Shown: positions 51,661 through 63,600, counted from the stretch's first letter. The stretch is DNA of 64,000 nt from Laguncularia racemosa (GCA_037954665.1 JBBMOL010000099.1:1612001-1676000); one strand, 5' to 3'. Translations and numbers: made by a program. The notes: generated from the sequence alone by a model not told the origin.

Positions 51661-52532
51661 TGATACGAGATCGGTTTGATCGGATTCCTAACTGATATGA
51701 ACTACGCCAACCTGTGACGAAACCCAATACCAATACGCTCGGAATTCGTTACCTAAGATGCCCAAACACCCTCAAGTGGAAACCGCAACCCGTTGTCTAT
51801 AAGCGAGACAAGAACCTTGGTATAATATGAAGACACCGCAATCGGGATGAAAGACCGATTGATAAGTCGGGATGAACGCCACAGAAATTAATCCGATAAG
51901 TTCTAGTTAGTTTTTGAAGAACCAAGAGAGGAGCCTCTCAAAAGTGTTTTAATGTTCTATGATGTATGTTATTGCTCTATTCTAAACCCTAGGAGCTTTA
52001 TACTAGGGTTACAATTCGTGAAAATACAAATCCAAAACGACGTCACTTCAATAAGTGCGTAAAATAACAAAACAACACAAAAGGCCGGTGTCGGGGAGAT
52101 ACACGGCCGTATACACGACCGTGTACTTTTTTGTGCAAATTCTGGCAATATACATGACCGTGTACTTCTAGTCATGTATCTTTATGTGGATTTGCTTGAC
52201 TCCATACACGGCCATGCCTTTGGCCGTATATATGATCGTGTATCATTCTGTGTAACTTTGAGATTCCTACACGGCCGTGCCTTGTAAATACACGCCCTCT
52301 TCACCCCGTATCCGGTATAACTTGTATAAGAGCAAGGGTTTTCCCATAGTTGTTCCAATCCGTTTCAACTTCATGATTGCTCCAATCCTTTCCGGCTTCA
52401 TGGACATCCTTTATCAACCCGTTAAGTGCTTCCTTGAGTCGTTTCGCGCGATTTCTTGTGATTGGTCTAGGCGGCACTTCAAGAGGATCCACATTCCTTC
52501 TTCCAGCTTGACTCTAATTATGGATCTCATCA
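51661..52532 (-). repeat. 5' LTR of the truncated gypsy
   Basis: 872 bp. On minus it starts TGATGAGATCC and ends GTATCA. The first ~230 bp (52301-52532) are an open frame continuing pol. The palindrome module (52081-52300) follows, then a TATA box (GTATAAAG on minus, about 51996-52003). The order is coding end, U3 repeats, promoter. Confidence 0.88.
52081..52300 (-). repeat. ACACGGCCGTGT palindrome module (truncated gypsy)
   Basis: Units of about 53 and 64 bp with ACACGGCC(G/A)TGCC..., GACCGTGTAC and CATTCTGTG segments. The arrangement and the orientation relative to the element match the other three carriers. It lies between the pol stop and the TATA box. Confidence 0.8.
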
Positions 52533-52537
52533 ATTAG

Positions 52538-53365
52538 AATAGCAAACTTGCGAGTTTCTACAAATTTTTTGTGGTCACCTTATGAATAAACTTAAGTATA
52601 TCCTATTTAAATAAAAATTGGGCATGTATTCCATGGTTTGCATGAAGAAAGTCGTTGGCATTACATGGTGGTACGAAGAGGTCATATGGAGGTGTACTTC
52701 ATACACAACCTTGCCTTAACCTTTAGGAATTACTTGGAACTAGGAAATATTGCATTTTCATTAAGGCCGTGTCCAAGGATTCACCGGTTAGGGGTGAGTA
52801 TGACTGAGTGTGTTGCTCACATCCACACTTTGGAGCAAATTATATATTATCACATCCATTGTTTTCGAAAAAAAAAGAATATATATAATAATAATAAAAT
52901 ATTCATTTGAGCCTAACTCATGACTGAATATTTTGGTAATAAATTACGCTTGAGCTTTAAACTTGTGATAAGGTAACAAATCCATGAGCTATGGGGATTG
53001 TTGCCCTGAGTGCTAAGAATTCGAAGTCAACATATAGTTCGTAATTTCTCAAATCTAGGAAATAGAGAGCATTAAATCCATGCTATATACAACTTCTGGA
53101 TAGTTGTATAGGTTGTTGTATTTCATATGTGAGTCCTATTTTTATATGCTTATATAAATAACTTGTTTGAACTTGCTTGACGGTATAATATAAGGAATAT
53201 CTCACTAAGCTAGATGCATTTTACACCTCAACAACTTCTCTTTTATAAGTTAAGTAAAAAGTCAGGAATGGGCTAGGAATCTAATGATGAGATTTATAGT
53301 AGTTATGTTAGAATGGTTTTAGTATTATTATAGTTATGTTGCCTTAGATTTATAATTTAAATGTT
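52538..53365. other. Intergenic, no gene recognised
   Basis: Spacer between two retroelements with no supported coding region. A 90-codon frame at 52638-52910 ends in low-complexity sequence and is not convincing. Confidence 0.4.
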
Positions 53366-53370
53366 ATGAT

Positions 53371-53893
53371 TAACAACTTTTGAGAAACTTTGGCTGAATG
53401 CCTCTTCATAATTCATGTTCAAGTATATATATACATTAGGAGGATATCTTTCCAAGCAACTATATCTTACAAACTAGGAAAATAAATCTTCCTCTACCAA
53501 AATATACAATACAAAATATACATGCCATATTTACAAACTAAGTCACGAAAAAAATATCTAAATATTCACGACCGTCTTACACGGCCATGCCTTCTAGCCG
53601 TGTATGTTTCTGGTAACTACCTGACACAATACACGACCGTGCCTTCTGTCCGTGTATCCGGCCGTGTATGTTTCTGGGAGGTACCTGACACAACACACGG
53701 CCGTGCCTTCTGTCCGTGTATCCGGCCGTGTATGTTTCTGGGAGGTACCTGACACAACACACGGTCGTGCCTTCTGACTGTGTATCCAGCTGTGTATGTT
53801 TCTGGAAGTTATCGGACATGATTCATGGTCGTGCCTTCTGACCGTGTATCCGGCCGTGTATGTTTCTAAGCTTCCAGACCATCTTGATTGATA
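53371..53893 (-). repeat. 3' LTR with 64-bp tandem repeats
   Basis: 523 bp. Four units of exactly 64 bp begin at 53631, 53695, 53759 and 53823, after a partial one. Each contains an ACACGG(C/T)CGTGCC core, CCGTGTATCCGGCCGTGT and GTTTCTGGGAGG. On minus the repeats precede a TATATATA box. Confidence 0.9.
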
Positions 53894-55029
53894 TCCCTCC
53901 TCAAATTGATGCGGATTGATCAAGAAGCATCAATTTGCCAACAAGAAACTGATGACACTACCGAGAAAGAGTCTTAGTAAATATATCAGCCGTTTGAAGA
54001 TCAGAAGATATATGAGGAAGAGAAATAACACCATTATCATAAGCTTCTCGAATAGAATGACAGTCCACTTCAATATGTTTCGTACGCTCATGAAAAACAG
54101 GATTAGCAGTAATCTGAACAGCACTAGTATTATCGACATGAAGAGAGGTAGACCCAAGTTGAGGAAAACCAACCTCAGCCAACAAACCTCGAAGCCAAAT
54201 GATCTTAGAGCAAGTAGACGACATAGCGCGATATTCGGACTCAGTAGAAGACATAGACACACGATCTTATTTCTTACTCTTCCAAGAAATTAAGGAGTTA
54301 CCAAGAAACATACACTAACTAGTAATAGAGCAACATGTATCAGAACAACCAGCCCAATCAACATCATTATATGTGGTTAAGTGAATGGGAGACTCCGCAG
54401 AAAAGAACAAACCACGATGAGAAGTCCCTTTTAAATACCGAACAATATGGAGAACTGCTGCTAAATGAAGATGCCTGCATAAATTGACTAACTTGTTGTA
54501 CAGCAAATGAAATATCAGGACGTGTAATAGTCAGATAATTGAGACTTCCAACAAGTTGTCGATATAGAGATGGATCAGATAGAAAGTCACCATCATGTCA
54601 TTAATATTTAACATTTACTTCTAAAGGAGTATCGACAGAACGTCCCTCTTGAAGACCAGCTAAAGCAATAAGTTCCTCAGTATATTTATGTTGATGAAGA
54701 AAAATACCAACAAAAAAATAGTGAACCTCAAGACCTAAGTGTAAACACCCCATTTTTTCCTTAAGAATCAATAATAATCAATATTGATCAATTTCCAATT
54801 TTTCCCAATTTTTTCCAATTTTTCTCTAATTTGGAAAAAATAGGAAAAATATTCAAAAAATAAAAATAAATAGGAAAACACATCAATTTTGAAAACTAAT
54901 TTCAGAAATGGCAATAATAAAGATTAAATAATTTTTACAAATTTTTTAAATTAAAAAAAATACAAAAAAATAAAAAAATTGCATTGCATATATGCAATTT
55001 GTGAAATAAAGAAAATCGCGAACATTGGC

Positions 55030-55095
55030 TAGCTCAGCTGGTCCGAACCATGGTCAGGAAGGCATGCGCGGGTGCGAGGTCAGGGGTTCAAAACG
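55030..55095 (+). promoter_or_regulatory. RNA polymerase III A/B-box-like pair inside the solo LTR
   Basis: TAGCTCAGCTGG (55030-55041) fits the A-box consensus fully. GGTTCAAAACG (55085-55095) fits the B-box partly. The spacing is 55 bp. The surrounding sequence does not fold as a tRNA. Confidence 0.35.
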
Positions 55096-55436
55096 CGGGG
55101 GGAGCAGAATTCGCGTTTTGCAAATTTTTCCTTTACTTGGGACACGTGGCAGCATCTGATTGGCTAGAGCGAATGCACGCGCTGGGCGCGTGATCGTCTT
55201 CAACCTCTGCCCGAGATCGCCGGCGAGGGGAAAAATCCGAATTTCGACCATTTTGATTCGATTTTTTGCACGAATCCAATAGATCTTCAACAGAATTAAG
55301 ATAAACATCATCTAATTGGAATCAAATCTCAACAAATTGATGGATTTACACGAATTGGAGTTGGTTTGTTTAACCGCAAATCCGATTTGCGTCGATCGGT
55401 GGAAATCCGAGCTTATCCAGCTCGATTTCGAAAGCC

Positions 55437-55444
55437 TATAAATA
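55437..55444 (+). promoter_or_regulatory. TATA box of the solo LTR
   Basis: TATAAATA on +, about 95 bp after a GC-richer stretch and followed by a purine-rich leader. It is the probable start of the U3/R boundary. Confidence 0.6.
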
Positions 55445-58400
55445 GAGGATGAAGTGAGGAAGCTAGAACACAGATCAAAAGCGAGAGAAAGTGAGAGAAA
55501 AGAGAGAATCGAAGTTCGCCGGAGTTGTTTCGAAACCGCGACCGCCGATCAAGAGTTGGGCAACCACCAGGAGGCGTTTCTGAAGCAAACTACCGCCACC
55601 ATTGGATTCCTCACCCCCAAGAACCTAGGATTTGACACCTCAACCGCTGAAGAAGGCTGCCGGAACACCGTCAACGAGCACATCCAGTTGCTACATCCGA
55701 TCGGCCCGACCCGACCGTTTCAACTCGATCCGACCCAACCGACCCGACCTGCGCACCGATCCGGATCCAGGTAAGTCGGATTTTCCGATTTTTTCAAATA
55801 TTTTTATTTATTTTGTTTATTTAGTTACTTTATTTATTTCAAATTATTCTATTTATTTATTTGCTATTTACTTATTTGTTATTTGTTATTTATATTTCAA
55901 TAAATAGAAAAATGTTAGAAATTAGATTTTTTAGGATTTAATATAATCATAACAATAGAAATAAAAGTGTAGAAAATTATAAAAATATTAGAAAAATGAT
56001 AATAAAACTTTAAATTTAGAATATGATAGATAAAAATCTAGGAGAAAATTTTTTAAAAAAGGAAATTATAAAAATTATGAAAAATTAATAAAAAAAATTA
56101 TAAAAAATCATGAAAATTCATAAAAATCATAAAAAAAATTAATAAAAAATTATAAAAATCCAAAAAAATTAATAAAATCAATAAAAAATTATAATAGTAG
56201 AAATAAGTCAAAAAATAAAAAAAAATGATGAGTTTTATCACTTAGAAAAATTATTTTCTCAAAATAAATCCAAAATTGATGTTTTTCCTTAAAATTATTT
56301 TCAAAAATCAAATTAAAGCTTAGGCTTAGATTTTTTAGAAAAAAATCCCGAAATGGTAAAAACATAAATCAAAGAGATTTCACAATTAAAATTTACAAAT
56401 ACACTAAAATTTTTCAGGAAAAGCGAACTACGGCTTGTTTAATCCTGAATAGCAGGTACGTAGGCATCCATTTGGGGCAACCTTAAAAAGAATAAAAAAA
56501 TTCATTTTCTTAGAATAATTCACTCAAAAACACAATAAAAGGCAACAAAAATAAAATAAGACATTTCTAAATGGGGATAATTTTAGGAGATTAGATGGTA
56601 ACCTTAGGGTTTTAATAGGTTAGCCTCCGAACTTAGAAACTATGGTTTCCCATTTTTCTCTTTTCACAAAAATGAGAAGAGGAAATCACGACAACTAGTG
56701 GTCCAAATTAAGACTAATCCGCTCCATTAGTCTTAATTCAATTTTTCCCAACCATAGTTAGGTGGCGACTCCAAAATTAAACGAAATTCCTAACTCAAGT
56801 CGAGGATCTACATTAGATGAGCATAGGGTCTAGTATAGATCGGATTAGGAATGGGAAATCAAAAATTAGATTCGACACTAAGAAATAAGTTAACGAGCCC
56901 AAATCCTTCATATGAAAAGAACCTTGAAGGCACTCTTGTAACTGAGACATTAATTGAGTATCAGATCCTGTGATAACAATATCATCAACATAAACTAACA
57001 ACAAGACAATTCCCTTGTCAGTCTTGCACAGGAATAATGAAGAATCATACTGACTTTGAATAAAAGAGAAGCTAAGAAGAGTATTACGAAACTTCTCAAA
57101 CCAAGCCCGTGGAGCCTATTTTAAACCGTATAGAGACCATTTGAGCTTACAAACATCATGTGAGGGTGTGGAAAACAATCCTAGAGGAGGAGTCATATAG
57201 ATATCTTCCTTGAGGTCTCCATGCAAAAATGCATTCTTAACATCTATCTGTCGTAAGAACCATCCTTTAGATGCAACAATAGATAAAATAAGCCGGACGG
57301 TTGTCATCTTAGCCATAGGTGCAAAGGTCTCTTCATAATCAATGCCATATTCCTGTCGATTGCCAAAAGCTACCAACCTTGCCTTATATCTGTCGAGGGA
57401 ACCATCAGATCGAATCTTAAGAGAATAAACCCATTTACAACCAATGGGTTTAACACCAGTAGGATAGGAAACAATATCCCAAGTGTGATTATCTTGAAGT
57501 GCTTGAAGTTCCTCTTGCATGGCTTTTATCCAGCAAGGCTGTTTAGCAGCCTGAGAATAAGAGGTAGGAATGGTAGCATTAGTTACAATTGCAGAATAGC
57601 CGTATCTATCTGGAGGACGAGTGTGCCGAGTTGATCGTCGAAAAATCATTGAAGCATTTTCAGAGCAAGGTCGGAAAGGACAATTCCAGGCTTGAACCGT
57701 TTATCAAAATAAGAGTCATCAAAGTGAGGAAGCACAACAGTATCACATGTCAAAAGATGTTGCTGAAAATAGTATTCATGTTCAAAGAAAATCACATTCC
57801 GAGAGATATGCTATCGATTATTAATCGAATCATAACACACAAAACCTTTATGATTAGGACTGTAACCCATAAAGCCACATCGAACAGACTGGGCTGACAA
57901 CTTATGACGTTCATGGGTAGGTAAATGAACGAAACAAACACATCCGAAAGTATGTAGCGTATGATAATTAGGATGCTTACCAAATACTAGTTGATAGGGA
58001 GAATCAAACTTCAATTGTTGAGATGGTAAGCGATTAATCAGATAAACGGAAGTAGATAAAGCTTTGGTCCAAAACTTAGCTGGAACAGAAGATTCTAACA
58101 ACAATGTGCGCACCACATCTAACAAATGTCGATTTTTCCATTCGGCAACTCCATTCTGCTGAGGTATATAAGGACATGAGCATTATGAAATAATACCCTT
58201 GTTATGAAGAAATGCTTGAAACTCATGAGAAATATATTCACCACCATTATCAGATCGTAAGATTTTAATACAAGTGGAAAACCGAGTCTTAATATATGTC
58301 ACAAAGGTTTGAAACACAGTAAACACGCCTGCTTTGGAATGCAAAAAATAAATCCATGTAAATCGACTGTAATCGTCAATAAATGTCACAAAATATTTAT

Positions 58401-60150
58401 ACTGATCATGTGAAATAATTGGTGCAATTCCCCAAACATCACTATGAATAATGTCAAAACATTTATTGGCACGACTACCCAAAACAGGAAAAGGCAATGT
58501 CTTACTTTTGCCCAGTTTACAAGAAGAACAATCAACTAATAAACTCTTATCTATGGAACCGAGAACACCTCTTTGCAACAAATGATTCAAAACAACATTA
58601 TTTGGATGACCTAAGCGTTTATGCTAGATGCCAGCCTTATTGTCAACAACTGAAGAAGCTAATGACAAAGTTTGAGGAACGGTAAATTGTAATGGAAATA
58701 ACCTGCCCACTTTAGGCCCCTTCGCTATCACCTTCCCCGACACTTGATCTTGCACAGTACAACCATCACGAGAAAAGTGGACATCACAATTATTATCCAT
58801 CATTTGCCCAACAAAAAGTAAGTTAGTAGATAATTTAGGAGAAACCAAGACATGTCGAAAGGAGGAGCTAATATCACCAACTGTCGTAATAGGAATATTA
58901 TTTCCATCAGCAACCTGAATGTGTTGAGTACCAGTATATGGATGTTGATTATGCAATAAATCAGATGTGCCAGTCATATGATTTGTGGCACCGGAATCAA
59001 CAAACCAAGGAACAGAATTAGTAGTCTTACCTTTCCCTTGAAGACCAAGAGCAGAGAAGGCAGAGAGGATCATCTGTTGAACCATATCTGGTGTGAGAAC
59101 AGATTGCTTGTTGCCAGCAATTGTGGATGTTGAACCGAGATTGCAAGAGTCAGATACTGCAGCATGAAAAGTTTGTGGCCTTTTATTTTGAGGCCTTATA
59201 GGACACTCCTTAATAAAATGTCCTTTTTGCTTGCAATAATTACAGAACTTCTTACTACAATGCCGGGCAATATGACCAAATTCTTTGCAGCTGTAACTCT
59301 GCATTGTTCCCTTTCCTCGGGTCTGAGCAGCATATGCAACATTAACTATTCCAGATGATCCACCAGTTGCATTAATAGCGGCTTGTGTCGCCAATCTTTG
59401 TTTCTCGCGCAGCAATTCTCCAAAACATACATCCAAACAAGGCACTGGATCTCTATTCAGCAACCCAGCCCGATCGGTTTCAAATTCAGGTCTGAGCTTC
59501 ATCAAAAACTGATCACGACAACTCACTTCATGAACAGCCTGAAGACTAGCCAAACTCTCCTTTGACACCTTAGCATAGATAATACCAGAATATTCGCTCC
59601 ATAAATTAAGGAAGCCAGAATAATATTGTTCAATTGAGAGATTACCTTAACTATAATTACTCATATCAAGTTCCAATTGGAAACGTCTTGCCGTATTATC
59701 TTGATTGTAGACGCGCTTCAAGTATTCCCACATTTCTTTTGCTGTACCAAAGGATCGTAAGTTGTTCACCATGTGAGCCTCAATAGATCCCAAAATCCAA
59801 GAAACAATCCGTGCATCCTTTGCCTCCCATTGACCACAATCTTTCGACTCTGTAGGAGCTGGAGAAGACCCGTCAATATGACCCCAAAGCTCATTCCCTT
59901 TCAAAAACATCTTGAATTGAAATTCCCATGCAGCATAATTCTTTCCCGTAAATCTAATAGCTAACATTTCATGTATTTTCTCAGAAGACATTCTAAATCG
60001 AATTGTCACTCACAACTTGATTATCAAAAAATTGTTGATTGGAATTAATCATCCTAAAGCCAAAAATAAAAAACTAAGAACAAACCAGCAATTCCAAGAC
60101 TAAAAAAAAAAAAAAAAAAAACTATGGATTCAGTGTAATACTCAGTTGTG

Positions 60151-60164
60151 TGGCTCTGATACCA
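60151..60164 (-). promoter_or_regulatory. Primer binding site of the 53-60 kb copia
   Basis: TGGTATCAGAGCCA on minus, directly abutting the right LTR and complementary to the initiator tRNA-Met end. Confidence 0.9.
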
Positions 60165-60621
60165 TAACAACTTTTGAGAAACTTTGGTTGAATGCCTCTT
60201 CATAATTCATGTTCAAGTATATATATACATTAGGAGGATATCTTTCCAAGCAACTATATCTTACAAATTAGAAAAATAAATCTTCCTCTACCAAAATATA
60301 CATGCCATATTTACAAACTAAGTCACGAAACAAATATCTAAATATTCACGGCCGTGTTACACGGCCGTGCCTTCTAGCCGTGTATCAAGTCGTGTATGTT
60401 TCTGATAGTTACCTGACACAATACATGGCTGTGCCTTCTGTCCGTGTATCCGGCCATGTATGTTTCTGGGAGGTACCTGACACAACACACGATCGTGCCT
60501 TCTGTCTGTGTATCCGGCCGTATATGTTTCTGGAAGTTATCTGACACAATACACAGTCGTGCCTTCTGACCGTGTATCCGGCCGTGTATGTTTCTGAGCT
60601 TCCAGACCGTCTTGATTGATA
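60165..60621 (-). repeat. 5' LTR with 64-bp tandem repeats
   Basis: 457 bp, homologous to 53371-53893 but about 66 bp shorter, close to one repeat unit. The repeats occupy about 60345-60600. Confidence 0.9.
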
Positions 60622-60626
60622 ATGAT

Positions 60627-63600
60627 AATTTGTATTAACAATTGTAATATTCTAATTGTGTACAAAGATGAATTTACAATTCGAATATTACGGTCTTTAA
60701 TATAATTGTACTATTCCAAGCGTTGACAAGGATGGATACAACATAATTTTACATTGTAACGTATTAATATAAATTGCCACAAACTATTCTGGAACTAATA
60801 GCGTTTCATGTGGTCCAGATTTTAGAGTAACTCTAAATTTCACATCAAACTTCTAGAAATGACTGGTACATACGATCTTAGTCATTTTGAATCCACTCAT
60901 ATACATGGATATTTATATGAGCAGACCCACAAGCTTTAACTACTATGAATATATGTCCCATCATTGTCCCCTAGCTCACTTTTATTGTTCCTGGTTTGCA
61001 ATGAAAATTTCACTGGACGTATTTTTCCTAAGGGAGACTTGCTGATAATGCATATATGTAACTAAATTCATCTTAATGTGCTACTATATAAACCTCAATT
61101 ATAACATCATGGAAATATTTTTTTTCTGCTCGCAGCTTCAACATGCGAATCATGTTGATGATGAGGCTTTTTGTGATTGCTTCTGACAAAGAGGTTAAAG
61201 AGAAGAAACTTTTTACCTTTTTTATCCATTTGGTTTTAGAAATAATGGACCCTGTTGTTCCATCTCTTTAGCTCAAGAAGACAACAAAAGTTTGATAAGA
61301 CGTCTAATGAATTATAGGTATGACGTTTGTGGTTTTGCATGTTGAAAAGGAAATTTCTATCTACGTCCTTGTGTCCCTGTCTCTCTTCCAATCACTCTCA
61401 CATGGGTGTCGCCCACTTGCACCCAGATTATTGGCATGGTCCTACAAGTTGGGTTTTGGGGGGCTTGGAATTCTGATTTGACTTCTCTGGCATAATGTTT
61501 GTTTATTATTTAAACTGGGCATGATTTCTTTATTCTCTTAGCCTCTTAGGTTCCACTTAAGCAGTAACCGTGTAATAGCCAATGATTGCAAAAGTTATGA
61601 GCCTTGTACTTCTAAATGGGTGTAATTAAACTATTACAAATGTACAAGTGTTTGTTGTAGTTTCGAAAATTCACAAGAGTGGTCGGTAAAATTTATATAA
61701 ACAAAAAGGATAACAAGGACATTGTTTTTCCTGGATACATTTTGACAAAACACTTCTATGTAACATGGACTAAAACATTATTAAACTATAATTTAAGTAT
61801 AATAATTATAAATACGGTGATTAACATTATAGCTAAATTCAAATAAATTATTAATATTAAAATAAAAGATCAAATATTAAATGATTCAAATAGAAAATTG
61901 AATCGATTGGTATATTTACAAGATAGTGATGAAATCATTTATTTAAACTATTTAGTATAATATTAATTTTTTATTTTAACTATATGAAATTTTAATATTT
62001 TATTTTAACAACTTAATATAATAGTGATTATCTATTTTAACTATTTAAAAATTTGACCATATATTTAAATTCGATCTCAAATATTGATCTCATTTCTTAT
62101 AATTCTCCCATTATTTATCATTTATAAAATTGAAGATTATTTTGGCGAGAAGATAGAATGATATATGCGTCGAAAAAATCATATGATCATTTTTAGCCTG
62201 TTCTCATTTATCCATTTAAATTTTGAGTATAAGTTAGAAGGTAAACTGCATTGAACCATCTTGAAATTTCGAAATTACATCTCCATCTCCAACTTTTCTT
62301 CTTGTGCACTTGCTCACCATCAGATATATGAAGCATGTATCTTTCAATCCTTAGTTGTGACATAACTGTCAAATTGCCATGGAACTTTTAAGGGGAAAAA
62401 AGAAAAAATCCAAAGTAATATCTCAATTGACACCAGATCTTCATTGGACATGTTGTTTTCTGAGTTTTTTAATTACCAAGTTGAATACTACCAATGCTAC
62501 ATTCATTGTATGTAATTTACATATTAATCTTTTATGGATATCAAGTTATAGAAAAGATAGAAAATGGATATATAATTTGATGTAGAAAGATTAATTAACA
62601 AGTACATGCATTGATGAGTAATAGGCTACTATAAATATAATTTTAACACGTCTTAATAAAAATAAATTAATTTTGAAAAATCATTAACAAGTAATTTTTT
62701 AAAAAACTTTCACATATTAAAATTTTGTTGTTCATCAATAAATATCATGAGTCTTCAATGATCGTACATGATCTAGAGGTATAGTTGATAGTCTGCTATC
62801 CTAAACGATCACTAAACTCCATGAAGATAGAAGGATACAAAGATATCATCAATCATGCTCATTAGGACAGCAGTCTTGGAATCAATGATAAAGTATCTTT
62901 ATCTTTACATGTGAAGTTTCGCATAAAATGACCAAGCATATATTGATTCAATGCCCTTTTCACGCATAACAAAACAAAATGCAAATGAATCATCCGAGGG
63001 GCCAATGAAATAAACCAGTTCTATAGAGATCTCAAATGATTCCTTGTAATATTTTAGAGGTGTGAAGCTGCACCCAACCTTCTTTACAAATTATCACGTT
63101 GCTCCATGATGCGAAATAAGTATATTTATCAAAATTTATAATATAATGTATTAAATACAGATATCGTCTCACAAAAATTATAAGTACTAATACTATTCTA
63201 CATTTTATTATCTAAACAATAAATTATAAAGATTAATTGATTTAAACTCTATAACTGAATATTAACTAATAAACTAAAATTAAATAAAAAAATAGCAAAA
63301 TAGATTATAATTAACTTCAAGATAGTCGAACTAGTATCTAGACTTTGTTTTCCTTAAGATTTATTATGTAACATTAACAAAATTCATTCAAGTCTTTCTT
63401 AATTTCGTTGATCGAGAGAATTCCTAAATTAGTTTAATAACTTTCTCAAGCTTATTAACCTTAATTTTAAAATTATCTATTTGAATCTCTTCATAATAGC
63501 ATATTTAAAGAATCGCATTAAAAACAATAAATTCCCTTAAACAAATTAATTAATTTCAAAATAATTATGTAACTTATCTCAAAAATTACATTAATTATCT

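Larger units (their letters stand above)
47274..52532 (-). mobile_element. Ty3-gypsy retrotransposon with truncated 3' LTR
   Basis: The complete 5' LTR (51661-52532) and primer site lie at the right, and gag-pol remains read leftward on minus. Only the first 117 bp of the 3' LTR survive (47274-47390), after which unrelated DNA begins. A target duplication is therefore not testable. The structure fits a gypsy that lost its downstream end by deletion. Confidence 0.88.
54740..56877 (+). mobile_element. Solo LTR of a Tat/Ogre-like gypsy element
   Basis: 2138 bp starting TGTAAACACCCCATTTT and ending GATTCGACA, flanked by ctaag at 54735-54739 and 56878-56882. There is no internal domain, so it is a single LTR left after recombination. 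The TGTARACACCCC start and the GGTGGCGACTCC motif near the 3' end resemble LTRs of the Tat/Ogre gypsy group as I know them. It has a TATA box (55437-55444) and, about 330 bp downstream, a CCAG|GTAAGT splice donor (55771). It is inserted in the pol gene of the surrounding copia. Confidence 0.85.
53901..60009 (-). pseudogene. Copia gag-pol remains (split by a solo LTR)
   Basis: Gag starts at 60009 (MTIRFRMSSE) and is cut by a stop at 59644-59646. Of two zinc knuckles near 59190-59310, the first lacks its first Cys and the second (CNYCKQKGHFIKEC) is intact. The protease has a normal WFVDSGAT (about 58990). The integrase has HSDVWG and RSDNGGEY (58183-58590). RT begins around 57649 with IGCKWVYSLK, and YVDDIVITGSD lies near 56990. 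The frame breaks at LTYFL, where a solo LTR is inserted, and resumes beyond 54740. RNase H (53958-54260) has STESEYRAM and VDNTSAVQI. The stop at 53901-53903 overlaps the polypurine tract. Stops and frameshifts make it non-functional. Confidence 0.9.
53371..60621 (-). mobile_element. Ty1-copia retrotransposon with repeat-bearing LTRs
   Basis: LTRs at 53371-53893 (523 bp) and 60165-60621 (457 bp), with atgat on both sides (53366-53370 and 60622-60626). The primer site abuts the right LTR and the polypurine tract abuts the left. Gag-pol remains lie on minus. A 2138-bp solo LTR (54740-56877) interrupts pol. The LTR ends read TATCAATC...GTTGTTA on minus, not the usual TG...CA. Confidence 0.9.

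Noticed and set aside
53567..53870. Regularly spaced repeats resembling a CRISPR array
   Set aside because: Plant nuclear context, the units are contiguous tandem copies without unique spacers, and they lie inside an LTR.
55030..55095. tRNA gene
   Set aside because: A- and B-box-like words are present, but I find no acceptor or anticodon stem pairing, and the B box is imperfect.
55454..55774. 106-codon frame inside the solo LTR
   Set aside because: It coincides with the transcribed leader of the LTR and ends in a Pro-rich low-complexity tail. It is more likely untranslated leader.
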